A stretch of DNA of 64,000 bases from assembly GCA_016197405.1 (NCBI GenBank), contig JACPVR010000012.1:186001-250000 (forward strand), read 5' to 3'. Shown piece by piece: positions 9,173 to 17,168 of the stretch. A program made the position numbers and the translations under genes. Under the pieces are notes generated by a model, which was not told the origin of the DNA, did not search any database, and saw nothing but the letters and a program-made list of their open reading frames with translations. Positions within the stretch are counted from its first letter, which is position 1. Every line of letters begins with the position of its first letter. This stretch comes from Mycobacterium sp. GTDB taxonomy: Bacteria; Actinomycetota; Actinomycetes; Mycobacteriales; Mycobacteriaceae.

Positions 9173-10756
9173 TTAAGACTTGTCGGGGCTGGCTTCGGCG
9201 CTCTTGGCGAAGCTCATCTGCGCCAGCCGCATCTCGTCACCGGTGGCGGAGTCCGGCGTGTAGTCGACACGCGCGGACTTACCGAGGATGCCTTTCATAT
9301 GGGCCAGGTAGACCATCTGCATGATCTCCTGAGGTTCCTCGGCGAACAGCTTGGCGAACGCGTCTTGACGCTGCTGACCTGTCAACGCTTCGGCGGCGCG
9401 GATCTTCTCGTCGAATGCCGCTGTGCCATAGGCATTCTGCGGACCGGTGGACAACATGTACTGGTCCAAGGTGAAAGCGGCGTCACCGGCCTGGTTGCCG
9501 TGCTGGATCATCAACAGGTACGGGCCGGTGTTCGCCGGGAAGGGCCGCAGCTGGTACTGCAGCTGTCCTGCGGTGTCCATCATCTCGATCTTGACGTTGA
9601 GGCCGATATCGGCGAGTTCACTCTGGATGACCTCGATGCTCTCCGCGATCTTGGGGAACTGAGCGCTTCGGCCGATGATCCGGATCTGCTTGTCGACCGG
9701 GACGCCGTCGGCCTTGGCCTCTTGCACCAACTGCTTGGCCTTCTCCGGGTCGTACGGCCACAGCGGCAGGTCGGCGTTGTATCCCACTACGCCCGAGGGG
9801 ATCAGTTGCGATGCCGGTTCACCCAGTCCGCGGAAGAGCGCCTTGACTATCCCGGTGCGATTCACCGCGTAGTTGACGGCCTGGCGGATCCGCATATCGT
9901 TCAGCGGCGCCTCGGTTGCCTGGATCCGCAGGGCCGTCGTCTCGTTGTTCTGGAACGGCACCCCGAGATCGCCGGCTCCGTCCTCGGGGCCGAGGCTGGT
10001 GGCGATATCGGTTTCGTCATTGGTGATCATCGCGGCGCGCACGCTGCCCTCACTGCGCCACTGGTATTCGGCGCGGGCAAAGGCCGGCTTGGCGCCCCAG
10101 TAGGTGTCGTTGCGGCGCAGCAGCAGCTTCTGGCCGAACTCCCAATCCTCGATCGCATACGGTCCGGTGCCGATCGGCTCCCGCACCTTCTCGGTGGTGC
10201 TGGTGGAGCGGGGCACGATCTCGATGAACGAAACCCGCAACGGGAGAATGGGATCCGGCTTCTCGGTGCCGACGACCAGCGTGCTGTCGTCGACGGCGTC
10301 CACGGTGAGCTTCTCATCGCCGAAGACGTATCCGTCGACGTTGCACTGCAGATCGGAGTTGACCGCGCGGTCGATGGAGAAAGCCGCATCGGTTGCGGTG
10401 AACGGGGTTCCGTCGGAGAAGCTGACACCCGGGCGGATCTTGAAGGTCCACTGCGTCGGCTGGGTCTGCTCCCAGCCGGTCGACAGCAGCGGCAGCAGCT
10501 GCCCGCTGTTGGGATCGCGTTCGATGAGCGGTTCGGTGATGTTGGAGCGCACCACGATGCCTGTCGAGGTCAGCGAGCTCTCGCAGGGTTCCAGAGTGGG
10601 CGGTTCCTGCGACAGCACGATGCGCAGCGTGTTCGGGTCGTATCCGCCGTGCCCGGTGTTGGCCACCGTGCATCCGCCGGCGGTCAGGCACAGTGCCGCG
10701 GCGGCGGGGAGTACCAGGGCCGCGGCCCGGGACCGGGTCGGTGCTGGTTGGCTCAT
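9173..10756 (-). CDS. Extracellular solute-binding lipoprotein, peptide/nickel (SBP_bac_5) family
   Basis: A 527-aa lipoprotein. The signal peptide runs to the lipobox LTAGGC, acylated Cys near residue 29. Family-5 binding protein motifs follow: LSQEPPTLEPCESSL, NITEPLIERDPNSGQLLPLL, WTFKIRPGVSFSDGTPFTA, and NDMRIRQAVNYAVNR. It delivers ligand to the membrane permeases. GGAGG lies 8 nt upstream of the ATG at 10756. It is the first gene of the operon, so the promoter is in the 338-nt region shared with the divergent dehydrogenase gene. Confidence 0.93.
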   Translation of the reverse strand: MSQPAPTRSRAAALVLPAAAALCLTAGGCTVANTGHGGYDPNTLRIVLSQEPPTLEPCESSLTSTGIVVRSNITEPLIERDPNSGQLLPLLSTGWEQTQPTQWTFKIRPGVSFSDGTPFTATDAAFSIDRAVNSDLQCNVDGYVFGDEKLTVDAVDDSTLVVGTEKPDPILPLRVSFIEIVPRSTSTTEKVREPIGTGPYAIEDWEFGQKLLLRRNDTYWGAKPAFARAEYQWRSEGSVRAAMITNDETDIATSLGPEDGAGDLGVPFQNNETTALRIQATEAPLNDMRIRQAVNYAVNRTGIVKALFRGLGEPASQLIPSGVVGYNADLPLWPYDPEKAKQLVQEAKADGVPVDKQIRIIGRSAQFPKIAESIEVIQSELADIGLNVKIEMMDTAGQLQYQLRPFPANTGPYLLMIQHGNQAGDAAFTLDQYMLSTGPQNAYGTAAFDEKIRAAEALTGQQRQDAFAKLFAEEPQEIMQMVYLAHMKGILGKSARVDYTPDSATGDEMRLAQMSFAKSAEASPDKS

Positions 10757-10829
10757 GCGGGATCCTCCAAGACGGTGAAGCTATCGGCGCGGGCTGGCGC
10801 CTGTGACGTCCACGTATGTAGATGAATTC

Positions 10830-10845
10830 TGTGATCGCAGACACA
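10830..10845. promoter_or_regulatory. CRP/FNR-type binding site candidate
   Basis: TGTGATCGCAGACACA matches the CRP consensus TGTGA-N6-TCACA at 9 of 10 specified positions. Its centre is about 81 nt upstream of the binding-protein start and about 66 nt upstream of the inferred transcription start, a plausible activator position for a carbon-source importer. Confidence 0.5.
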
Positions 10846-11032
10846 CCGTAGGAGTGCGCGAAAAGGCACGTCAACCCCGGCAAAAGCGGCATTTCGGCGA
10901 AAATGACTGCCCGTGGGGACGTCACTTCATGCCGAGTTTGAACCACCACAACGCGCTGAACTGCGCCTTTGCCTTTCGCTCGACCGGAACGCCACGAGCG
11001 CAGCCCGTCAATCGGGACAGTTATTCGCATTC

Positions 11033-11048
11033 AGCATTAACTGATGCT
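11033..11048. promoter_or_regulatory. Inverted repeat, candidate regulator operator
   Basis: AGCAT-N6-ATGCT (spacer TAACTG) lies just upstream of the -35 element of the dehydrogenase gene and within the divergent region. Short arms make it a moderate candidate for the LysR or IclR regulator encoded nearby. Confidence 0.35.
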
Positions 11049-11057
11049 ATTTCCGTG

Positions 11058-11088
11058 TTGGACAGGTATCCGCGGCCGCAATTACCGT
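11058..11088 (+). promoter_or_regulatory. Promoter of the divergent hydroxyacid dehydrogenase (TTGGAC / TACCGT)
   Basis: A -35 TTGGAC (11058-11063) and a -10 TACCGT (11083-11088, spacing 19) place transcription start at or next to the ATG at 11095, so the mRNA is probably leaderless. The -35 lies inside GTGTTGGACA, which recurs at the promoter of the semialdehyde dehydrogenase operon, at the same 31-nt distance from the start codon. Confidence 0.55.
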
Positions 11089-11094
11089 GCAGTT

Positions 11095-12063
11095 ATGCCT
11101 AGTACTACCGCGGGACAAATTCTTCAGGTCGGGCCACTGAAACAGTCACTGACCGAAACCCTGCGGACCACGTACAACGCCCTCGAACTTCCCGTCGACG
11201 CCGCCGAGCGTTCGGCGTTCCTGGCCGAGCACGCCCAGACGGTGACCGTCGCGGTGACGTCGGGTCGTACCGGGGTCGACGCGTCGCTCATCGCGGCCTT
11301 GCCCCGGCTCGCGGCAATAGTGCATTTCGGGGTCGGCTACGACACCACCGACGTCGATGCCGCCGCCGCCCGCGGCATCGTGGTGAGCAACACGCCCGAC
11401 GTCCTCAACGACTGCGTCGCCGATACCGCCGTCGGCCTGACCATCGACACGCTGCGCCAGTTCTCGGCCGCGGACCGCTATGTGCGGGCCGGCCGCTGGC
11501 CCGCCGGGAACTACCCACTGACGCGTCAGGTCAGCAACAGCCGCGTCGGCATCATCGGGCTCGGCCGCATCGGTACCGCGATCGCCACCCGGCTGGCGGC
11601 CTTCGGCTGCCCGATCTCCTATCACAATCGGCGGCAGGTACCCGACTCCCCGTACACCTATCAGCCCTCCCCCGCCGCGCTGGCCGCCGAGGTCGACGTC
11701 CTGATCATCGCCGCGGCCGGTGGCAGCGCAACACGTCACCTGGTGGACGCCGACGTCATCGCGGCCCTGGGCCCGCAGGGCTATCTGGTCAACATCGCGC
11801 GCGGCAGCGTCGTCGACGAGACCGCCCTGGTGGAGGCGCTGGTGACAGGTCGGCTGGCCGGTGCCGGCCTGGACGTGTTCGCCGACGAACCCAATGTGCC
11901 GGAAGCGTTGCTCACCCTGGACAACGTCGTGCTGTTACCGCACGTCGGCAGTGGAACGGTGCAGACGCGGGCCGCGATGGAAGCCCTGACGTTGCACAAC
12001 CTGGAAAGCTTCCTGACGTCGGGCGAATTGGTGACACCGATCCCGATGCCCGCCAACGTCTAG
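11095..12063 (+). CDS. D-2-hydroxyacid dehydrogenase (glyoxylate/hydroxypyruvate reductase-like)
   Basis: A 322-aa D-isomer-specific dehydrogenase. The blocks are VHFGVGYDTTDV for substrate, the NAD(P) motif VGIIGLGRIGTAIATRLAAFG in the middle, the catalytic arginine in VNIARGSVVDE, the glutamate in DVFADEPNVPE, and the histidine in LLPHVGSG. It resembles GhrB-type hydroxypyruvate/glyoxylate reductases; the substrate here is inferred. It is divergent from the importer operon and shares a promoter element with the KdgD operon, so it likely belongs to the same regulon. There is no ribosome site; the ATG at 11095 suits a leaderless mRNA. It ends one base before the convergent LysR gene. Confidence 0.88.
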   Translation: MPSTTAGQILQVGPLKQSLTETLRTTYNALELPVDAAERSAFLAEHAQTVTVAVTSGRTGVDASLIAALPRLAAIVHFGVGYDTTDVDAAAARGIVVSNTPDVLNDCVADTAVGLTIDTLRQFSAADRYVRAGRWPAGNYPLTRQVSNSRVGIIGLGRIGTAIATRLAAFGCPISYHNRRQVPDSPYTYQPSPAALAAEVDVLIIAAAGGSATRHLVDADVIAALGPQGYLVNIARGSVVDETALVEALVTGRLAGAGLDVFADEPNVPEALLTLDNVVLLPHVGSGTVQTRAAMEALTLHNLESFLTSGELVTPIPMPANV

Positions 12064-12999
12064 TCAGCCCACCACTTCTTCGACCAGGTCGTCGGTCGTC
12101 CATTCGCGCGGCGGCAGGACGTCTCGAAGTAGTCGCAGTAGCGCCGGGTTGGTGCTGTTGCCATGCCAGACCGCGTCGAGTTCCACCGGTCGCTCCCGGA
12201 ACGCGCCGATGGTCCGGAAGACCACGCCCTCGGGATGCAGCGTCGCCGCCGACGCGGGAACCAGCGCGATGCCGATCCCGGAACGCACCAAGACCAGCAT
12301 GGTGTGCACCTGGGTGACGTACTGCACGTAGCGCGGTGTCGCGCCGGCGATGGTCAGCGTGCTGATCAGCAGCTCGTTGAAGTAGCGCGCCTCCACCGGT
12401 GAGTACATGACCATGTCCTGGCCGTCGAGATCGGTCAGCGTGAGCTGGCGGCCCAGGCCGACCAGCGGGTGGTCGACGGGTAGCGCCGCGACGAGTTGCT
12501 CGTGCAGCAGCGGCCGCGACACCAGACCGGGGCGTTTGAGCGGTGGCCGCGCCATCCCCAGGTCGAGTTCACCTGTCATCAGGCCCTCGATCTGGCGGGC
12601 AGTGACCATCTCCCGGAGTTCCAGCGTCACATCGGGCAGCAGCTGTCGGGCCCGGTCCAGCAGCCGAGGCAGCACCGCGTGCGCCGAGGCGGCGGTGAAC
12701 CCGACCACGACGGTCCCCAGATCGCCGGCGGGCACCCGTTTGACGGTGAGCGCCGCGCTTTCGGCGAGCTGGAGAATGCGGCGCGCGTCGGGCAGGAATG
12801 CCACCCCGGCGGGGGTCAGCGTGACCGAACGGGTGGTGCGGTCTATCAGTTGCACGCCGAGCTCGGTCTCCAGCTGCTGGATCTGCCGGCTCAGCGGAGG
12901 CTGCGTCATATGCAGACGCTCGGCGGCGCGACCGAAGTGCAGTTCCTCTGCGACCGCGATGAAGCAGGACAACCGGGCCAGGGAAAACGTTGCGGACAC
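12064..12999 (-). CDS. LysR-family transcriptional regulator
   Basis: A 311-aa LysR-type regulator. The N-terminal helix-turn-helix spans residues 1-62 (HFGRAAERLHMTQPPLSRQI, QLETELGVQLIDRTTRSV), followed by the periplasmic-binding-like effector domain. The GTG at 12999 has AAGGAG 8 nt upstream. It is the last gene of the semialdehyde dehydrogenase-KdgD-enolase cluster, 66 nt after the enolase stop, and in the same direction. It may control that operon and the divergent promoters near 11050 and 16930; effector unknown. Confidence 0.9.
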   Translation of the reverse strand: MSATFSLARLSCFIAVAEELHFGRAAERLHMTQPPLSRQIQQLETELGVQLIDRTTRSVTLTPAGVAFLPDARRILQLAESAALTVKRVPAGDLGTVVVGFTAASAHAVLPRLLDRARQLLPDVTLELREMVTARQIEGLMTGELDLGMARPPLKRPGLVSRPLLHEQLVAALPVDHPLVGLGRQLTLTDLDGQDMVMYSPVEARYFNELLISTLTIAGATPRYVQYVTQVHTMLVLVRSGIGIALVPASAATLHPEGVVFRTIGAFRERPVELDAVWHGNSTNPALLRLLRDVLPPREWTTDDLVEEVVG

Positions 13000-13065
13000 C
13001 GATGCGCTCCTTGCATCACTGCGCGCCTTCTCGACGCTGTCAGCGCATCAGTGTAGCCAGTTCAC

Positions 13066-14334
13066 TCACCAGCGCGGGCTGATCGCCTGATACGACGGAT
13101 CGATGCTGCGCATGTAGCCGGTGTCGTCCCGGTTGCGGATACCGCACCGCAGGTACTGGGTGTGCAAGACCGCCAGGGCGCCCTCGTCGATCTCGATGCC
13201 CAGACCCGGTGTACCCGGAACGGCGACCGAGCCGTCGCGGATCTCCAGCACGCCGGGCTTGACGACGTCCTCGTCCTTCCACGGCCAGTGGGTATCACAC
13301 GCATAGCTGAGATTGGGTGTCGCCGCGGCCAGGTGCACCATGGCAGCCAGGCTGATACCCAGATGCGAGTTGGAGTGCATCGACAAGCCCAGGCCGAAGG
13401 TGTCGCAGATCCCGGCAAGCAGCCGGGACCGCTGCAACCCGCCCCAGTAATGATGGTCGGACAGAACAACTTTCACCGCGTCGGCGGCGACGGCAGGCGC
13501 AAGTTGATCGAAGGCCACCACACACATGTTGGTGGCCAGTGGCATCGGCGCCTGTGTGGCCACCTCGGCCATCCCCGTGATGTCTGGGGTCGGATCTTCC
13601 AGATACTCCAGGATGCCGGCAAGACCGGAGGCCACCTTGACCGAGGTCTGCGGTGTCCAGGCGGCGTTGGGGTCCAGGCGCAGCGGATGCTCGGGGAAGG
13701 CGGCGTGCAGCGCTTCGATCGCGGCCATCTCGTCTTCGGGCGGGAAGACTCCACCCTTGAGTTTTATTGCGGTGAAGCCGTATTCGGCGATCATGCGTTG
13801 TGCCTGCGCGACGATCCCGGCGGGGTCCAACGCCTCGCCCCAGGAATCCGGCTCGGCGCCCGGGTGCGCGGCCCACTTGTAGAACAGATAGGCACTGAAC
13901 GGCACGGTATCGCGTACCCGGCCCCCGAGCAGGTCGGACACCGGACGGCCGGTGGCATGTCCCTGGATGTCCAGGCAGGCCACCTCGAACGGCGAGAAGA
14001 CCCGGTCCACGACGCTGGCGGAGGTGATCATGCCGGCCAGGCCGGAACCGTCACCGGTGCTGTCACCACCGAGTCGGCTGAAGATGGCGGCACGGATCAT
14101 GTTGAGGGCGAACACATCCAAGCCAGCAATGGCCTCTGCCGCGGCTCGCAGCCGGTCCAGGTGCACATCGTCGGCGTAGGTTTCACCCAGCCCCACAAGT
14201 CCGGCGTCGGTGTCGAGCTGGATGATGGCCCGCAGCGCATAGGGCTGGTGTACACCGACGGTGTTGAGCAGCGGCGGGTCGACGAACGCCACCGGAGTGA
14301 TCCGGGCACCGGTGATCCGGATCCGACCGGACAT
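13066..14334 (-). CDS. Second glucarate-dehydratase-like enolase-superfamily enzyme
   Basis: A 422-aa member of the mandelate racemase/glucarate dehydratase group. It has the K-x-K block AIKLKGGVFPPEDE, metal ligands in LRLDPNAAW and YLEDPTPD, ATNMCVVAFDQL, and the catalytic histidine in MHSNSHLGISLAAM. The set resembles GudD but the N-terminal capping domain (LNTVGVHQPYALRAI) differs clearly from the gudD product at 2256-3602, so the substrate may be another aldarate such as galactarate or idarate. The start is the ATG at 14334, overlapping the kdgD stop by one base (TGATG), so the two are coupled. KdgD accepts the product of such dehydratases, which supports an aldarate role. Confidence 0.85.
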   Translation of the reverse strand: MSGRIRITGARITPVAFVDPPLLNTVGVHQPYALRAIIQLDTDAGLVGLGETYADDVHLDRLRAAAEAIAGLDVFALNMIRAAIFSRLGGDSTGDGSGLAGMITSASVVDRVFSPFEVACLDIQGHATGRPVSDLLGGRVRDTVPFSAYLFYKWAAHPGAEPDSWGEALDPAGIVAQAQRMIAEYGFTAIKLKGGVFPPEDEMAAIEALHAAFPEHPLRLDPNAAWTPQTSVKVASGLAGILEYLEDPTPDITGMAEVATQAPMPLATNMCVVAFDQLAPAVAADAVKVVLSDHHYWGGLQRSRLLAGICDTFGLGLSMHSNSHLGISLAAMVHLAAATPNLSYACDTHWPWKDEDVVKPGVLEIRDGSVAVPGTPGLGIEIDEGALAVLHTQYLRCGIRNRDDTGYMRSIDPSYQAISPRW

Positions 14335-15269
14335 CAATGGACCGCCTCGACCGCCAGCTCATTGGCGAGGACGGCGCGGCCGGCCCGGGTGATCTCGGCC
14401 AGCTTCGCCAGATCCCGTTCCGAGGGCATGATCAACGGTGGCCGCACCGGCCCGGCGTCGATACCCTCCATCGTCACGCCGGCCTTGACCAGCGATACCG
14501 CATAACCGGGGACGGTGTCACGCAACCGCACCAGCGGATGGAAGAACTCGCGCAGCAGCGCCGCGATCACGGCATCGTCGTCGCGCTCCAAGGCGTTGTA
14601 GAACGCCAGGGCGAGCTCCGGGGCGAACGCGAAGGTCGCCGAGGAGTAGAGGGTGACGCCGAGCGCCCGGTATGCCTGCTGCGAAACCTCTGCGGTGGGA
14701 AGGCCGTTGAAGAACTGGAACGACTTGCCCGACGGCGCCAGCGCGTCGGTCACCGCGCGCACGACGCGCGCCACCAGGTCGACATCACCGGTGCCGTCCT
14801 TGAATCCGACGACGGTGGGCAACTGCGCCACCTCGACGGCGGAGGCTTCGGTGTACCTGGCGTTACCGCGGTTGTAGACGATCAACGGCAGGTCGGTCGC
14901 ATCCGCCACCGCGCGGGTGTAGTCGATCAGGCCTTGCTGCGGCATCGACACCAGATAGGGCGGCAACAGCAGCAGGCCGTCCGCTCCAGCGGCCTGTGCC
15001 GCCTTGGCGAAGGTCTTCGCCTGGGCCACCGCGCCGCCGGCTCCGGCGTACACCGGGACCCGGCCTGCGACGGCCGCCACCGCGGTGCGCACGACAAGGG
15101 AGAATTCCTCGGTTTCCAGGGCATGGAATTCGCCCGTGCCGCAGGCGACGAACACGCCACCGGGGCCGGCGTCGACGCCTTTGGAGATGTGCTCGGCGAG
15201 CCTGTCGAGGTCGACCTCGCCGGCCGCGGTGAACGGTGTGACGGGGAAGAACAGAACGCCATCAAGCAT
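14334..15269 (-). CDS. kdgD: 5-dehydro-4-deoxyglucarate dehydratase (decarboxylating)
   Basis: A 311-aa class I aldolase-fold enzyme of the dihydrodipicolinate synthase family. It converts 5-dehydro-4-deoxy-D-glucarate to 2,5-dioxopentanoate (alpha-ketoglutarate semialdehyde), CO2 and water. Visible are LFFPVTPFTAAGEVD at the start, ACGTGEFHALETEEF, the active-site tyrosine in LPLIVYNRGNA, and the Schiff-base lysine in VVGFKDGTGDVD. KdgD proteins are about 300-310 aa. The ATG at 15269 has AGAGGA 7 nt upstream. Sits between the semialdehyde dehydrogenase and the enolase, matching the pathway order. Confidence 0.9.
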   Translation of the reverse strand: MLDGVLFFPVTPFTAAGEVDLDRLAEHISKGVDAGPGGVFVACGTGEFHALETEEFSLVVRTAVAAVAGRVPVYAGAGGAVAQAKTFAKAAQAAGADGLLLLPPYLVSMPQQGLIDYTRAVADATDLPLIVYNRGNARYTEASAVEVAQLPTVVGFKDGTGDVDLVARVVRAVTDALAPSGKSFQFFNGLPTAEVSQQAYRALGVTLYSSATFAFAPELALAFYNALERDDDAVIAALLREFFHPLVRLRDTVPGYAVSLVKAGVTMEGIDAGPVRPPLIMPSERDLAKLAEITRAGRAVLANELAVEAVH

Positions 15270-15300
15270 GGTGCATCCTCTGCGGGTTGTTGGGGGTTGA

Positions 15301-16899
15301 TCAGTCCTGGGTGAGACGGCCGTCGACCCGCCGCCAGATGCCGTCCGGGTTGCCGTCTGCAATGGCGCTGGGTAACAAGGCTTTCGGTACATCCTGGTAG
15401 GCCACCGGGCGCAGGAACCGTTCGATGGCGCGGGCGCCGACGGAGGTCGTCCGCGAGTCGGATGTGGCGGGGAACGGCCCACCGTGCACCTGCGCGTAGC
15501 CGACCTCGACGCCGGTGGGCCAGCCGTTGAACAAGATGCGGCCGGCCTTGAGTTCCAGCTCGGGCAGCAACGCCGCGGCCTGTTCGTAATCGGACTCCTC
15601 GGCGTGCACCGTCGCGGTGAGCTGACCTTCCAGTGCGGCCGCGACGGCGCGCATCTCGTCGGCGTCAGCACAACGGATCAGCACACTGGACGCACCGAAG
15701 ACCTCTTGCTGCAACACTTTCGAGGACAAGAAGGTGGCGGCGTCGGAACCGAACAGCGTCGCGCTGCACGAGGTCGCGTTACCGCTGTCCTGGCTGTGGG
15801 CCACCACGTCGGCGGCACCGCGCAGCGTTTCGACTCCGCGCTGGTAGTTGTCGGCGATGGCGGGGGTGAGCATCGGGGTGGCGGCCGCCGCGCTGACCCT
15901 GTTGCCCGCGGCGGTCAGGAAAGCGTCGAGGTCGGGGCTGTCGACGGCGATGACCAGCCCGGGGTTGGTGCAGAACTGGCCCGATCCCATGGTCAGCGAG
16001 GCGACGAAGGCCTCACCGAGCGCGGCGGCGCGTGCCGAGAGCGCGCCGGGTAGCAGGAAGACGGGGTTGACCGAACTCATTTCCGCATACACCGGGATGG
16101 GCTCGGGCCGGGCTGCCGCCGCCGCAACCAGTGCTGTTCCGCCGGAACGGGATCCGGTGAAACCGACGGCCTTGATCCTGGGGTCGGTCACCAGGGCGGT
16201 GCCCAACCCGGGACCGGAGCCGAACAGCAGCGAGAAGGTGCCCGCGGGCAGACCGGCCGTGTGGACGGCAGCGGTGATGGCCCGGGCCACCAGCTCGGAA
16301 GTGCCCGGGTGCGCATCGTGTCCCTTGACGACGACAGGACACCCGGCGGCCAACGCCGAGGCGGTGTCGCCGCCGGCGACCGAGAAGGCCAGCGGAAAGT
16401 TGCTGGCGCTGAAGACCGCGACCGGTCCCAGCGCGATGGCGCGTTGCCGGATGTCCGGGCGCGGTGCCGGGGTGCGGTCCGGCTGCGCCGGGTCGATGCG
16501 GGCGCCGGTCCAGCTGCCCTCGCGCAACACTGCGGCGAACAACCGGAGCTGACCGGTGGTGCGACCGACCTCGCCGGTGATCCGGGCCTGTGGCAGGCCC
16601 GTTTCGGCGCATGCCCGCTCGACCAGGGCATCAGTGATGGCGGCGATGTTGTCAGCGATCGCTTCGAGGAAGCCGGCACGCTGTTCGGATGTCGTCGCAC
16701 GGTAGCTGGGGAACGCCGCCGCGGCAGCGACACAGGCAGCCTCGACATCGGACTCGGTGCCGTGCCGGTAGACGGGTTCCAGCGGGGTTCCGGTGGCCGG
16801 ATCGAAGCCGCGGACCTCGTCGCCCGTGCCGATCACGGCGGAGCCTGCGATGAACATCGCTCCGGTCAATTTCGCGGTGTCGGAGATCATTGCGGTCAC
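15301..16899 (-). CDS. Alpha-ketoglutarate semialdehyde dehydrogenase
   Basis: A 532-aa aldehyde dehydrogenase of the ketoglutaric semialdehyde type, oxidising 2,5-dioxopentanoate to alpha-ketoglutarate with NAD(P)+. The blocks are GPVAVFSASNFPLAF, AAGCPVVVKGHDAHPGTSE, VGFTGSRSGGTAL, the glutamate in YAEMSSVNPVFLLP and the nucleophilic cysteine in GSGQFCTNPGLV. With KdgD it completes the aldarate pathway. I chose the GTG at 16899 because a TTGGAC/TAGCGT promoter ends 7 nt upstream, which fits a leaderless mRNA. An ATG at 16890 with AGGTGA 5 nt upstream is the alternative. It heads the operon. Confidence 0.9.
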   Translation of the reverse strand: MTAMISDTAKLTGAMFIAGSAVIGTGDEVRGFDPATGTPLEPVYRHGTESDVEAACVAAAAAFPSYRATTSEQRAGFLEAIADNIAAITDALVERACAETGLPQARITGEVGRTTGQLRLFAAVLREGSWTGARIDPAQPDRTPAPRPDIRQRAIALGPVAVFSASNFPLAFSVAGGDTASALAAGCPVVVKGHDAHPGTSELVARAITAAVHTAGLPAGTFSLLFGSGPGLGTALVTDPRIKAVGFTGSRSGGTALVAAAAARPEPIPVYAEMSSVNPVFLLPGALSARAAALGEAFVASLTMGSGQFCTNPGLVIAVDSPDLDAFLTAAGNRVSAAAATPMLTPAIADNYQRGVETLRGAADVVAHSQDSGNATSCSATLFGSDAATFLSSKVLQQEVFGASSVLIRCADADEMRAVAAALEGQLTATVHAEESDYEQAAALLPELELKAGRILFNGWPTGVEVGYAQVHGGPFPATSDSRTTSVGARAIERFLRPVAYQDVPKALLPSAIADGNPDGIWRRVDGRLTQD

Positions 16900-16906
16900 C
16901 TGGTCA

Positions 16907-16936
16907 ACGCTAGGTACCGCTCCGATTCATGTCCAA
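16907..16936 (-). promoter_or_regulatory. Promoter of the semialdehyde dehydrogenase-kdgD operon (TTGGAC / TAGCGT)
   Basis: On the minus strand, -35 TTGGAC (16936-16931) and -10 TAGCGT (16912-16907) are 18 nt apart, and the GTG start follows 7 nt later. The -35 is part of GTGTTGGACA, as in the promoter at 11055-11088, and in both the start codon lies exactly 31 nt after TTGGAC. Confidence 0.6.
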
Positions 16937-16954
16937 CACCGATTTCGACATGAA
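16926..16954. promoter_or_regulatory. Inverted repeat operator candidate at the kdgD operon promoter
   Basis: TTCATGTC, 13 nt, GACATGAA: two perfect 8-bp arms 21 nt apart centre to centre, overlapping the -35 box. The spacing suits a dimeric regulator contacting two turns of the helix, for example the LysR or IclR protein of this locus. Confidence 0.5.
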
Positions 16955-17168
16955 CTATCCAACAACGGTATCAATACTGGTGGCGTCGGCCCGTCCTGCC
17001 GCAGCGCTCCATCCAGGTCAAACCGCCATTCCGGACCAGAAAGGGCATGCCGAACCGGTGTTCCTTTCGCGGTCGTTCGGCAAAACTCATGAACCCCATC
17101 GTGCACACCGGTAACAAACGGCCCGGCGCAGGCGAATCCATCGTTACAACGCCGAAAGGGGCAGGTAG

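Larger units (their letters stand above)
10757..11094. promoter_or_regulatory. 338-nt divergent regulatory region between importer operon and hydroxyacid dehydrogenase
   Basis: No credible gene is seen here. It holds a CRP-like site (10830-10845), an inverted repeat (11033-11048) and a promoter for the rightward gene (11058-11088). For the leftward importer operon, a TAGCTT -10 candidate reads on the minus strand at 10783-10778. Confidence 0.6.

Noticed and set aside
9161..10825. Long plus-strand frame opposite the binding-protein gene
   Set aside because: Composition is that of an antisense shadow of the lipoprotein gene; no domain or start signal.
13001..13049. GATGCGCT and AGCGCATC 33 nt apart as a regulator dyad
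   Set aside because: Arms are far apart and overlap the LysR ribosome-site region; could be autoregulation but evidence is too weak.
12496..13056. Plus-strand frame opposite the LysR gene
   Set aside because: Antisense shadow with no motif; the LysR HTH and effector domain are clear on the other strand.
16929..17114. 61-aa frame upstream of whiB3
   Set aside because: No ribosome site, overlaps the kdgD operator region, and shows no constraint-like composition.
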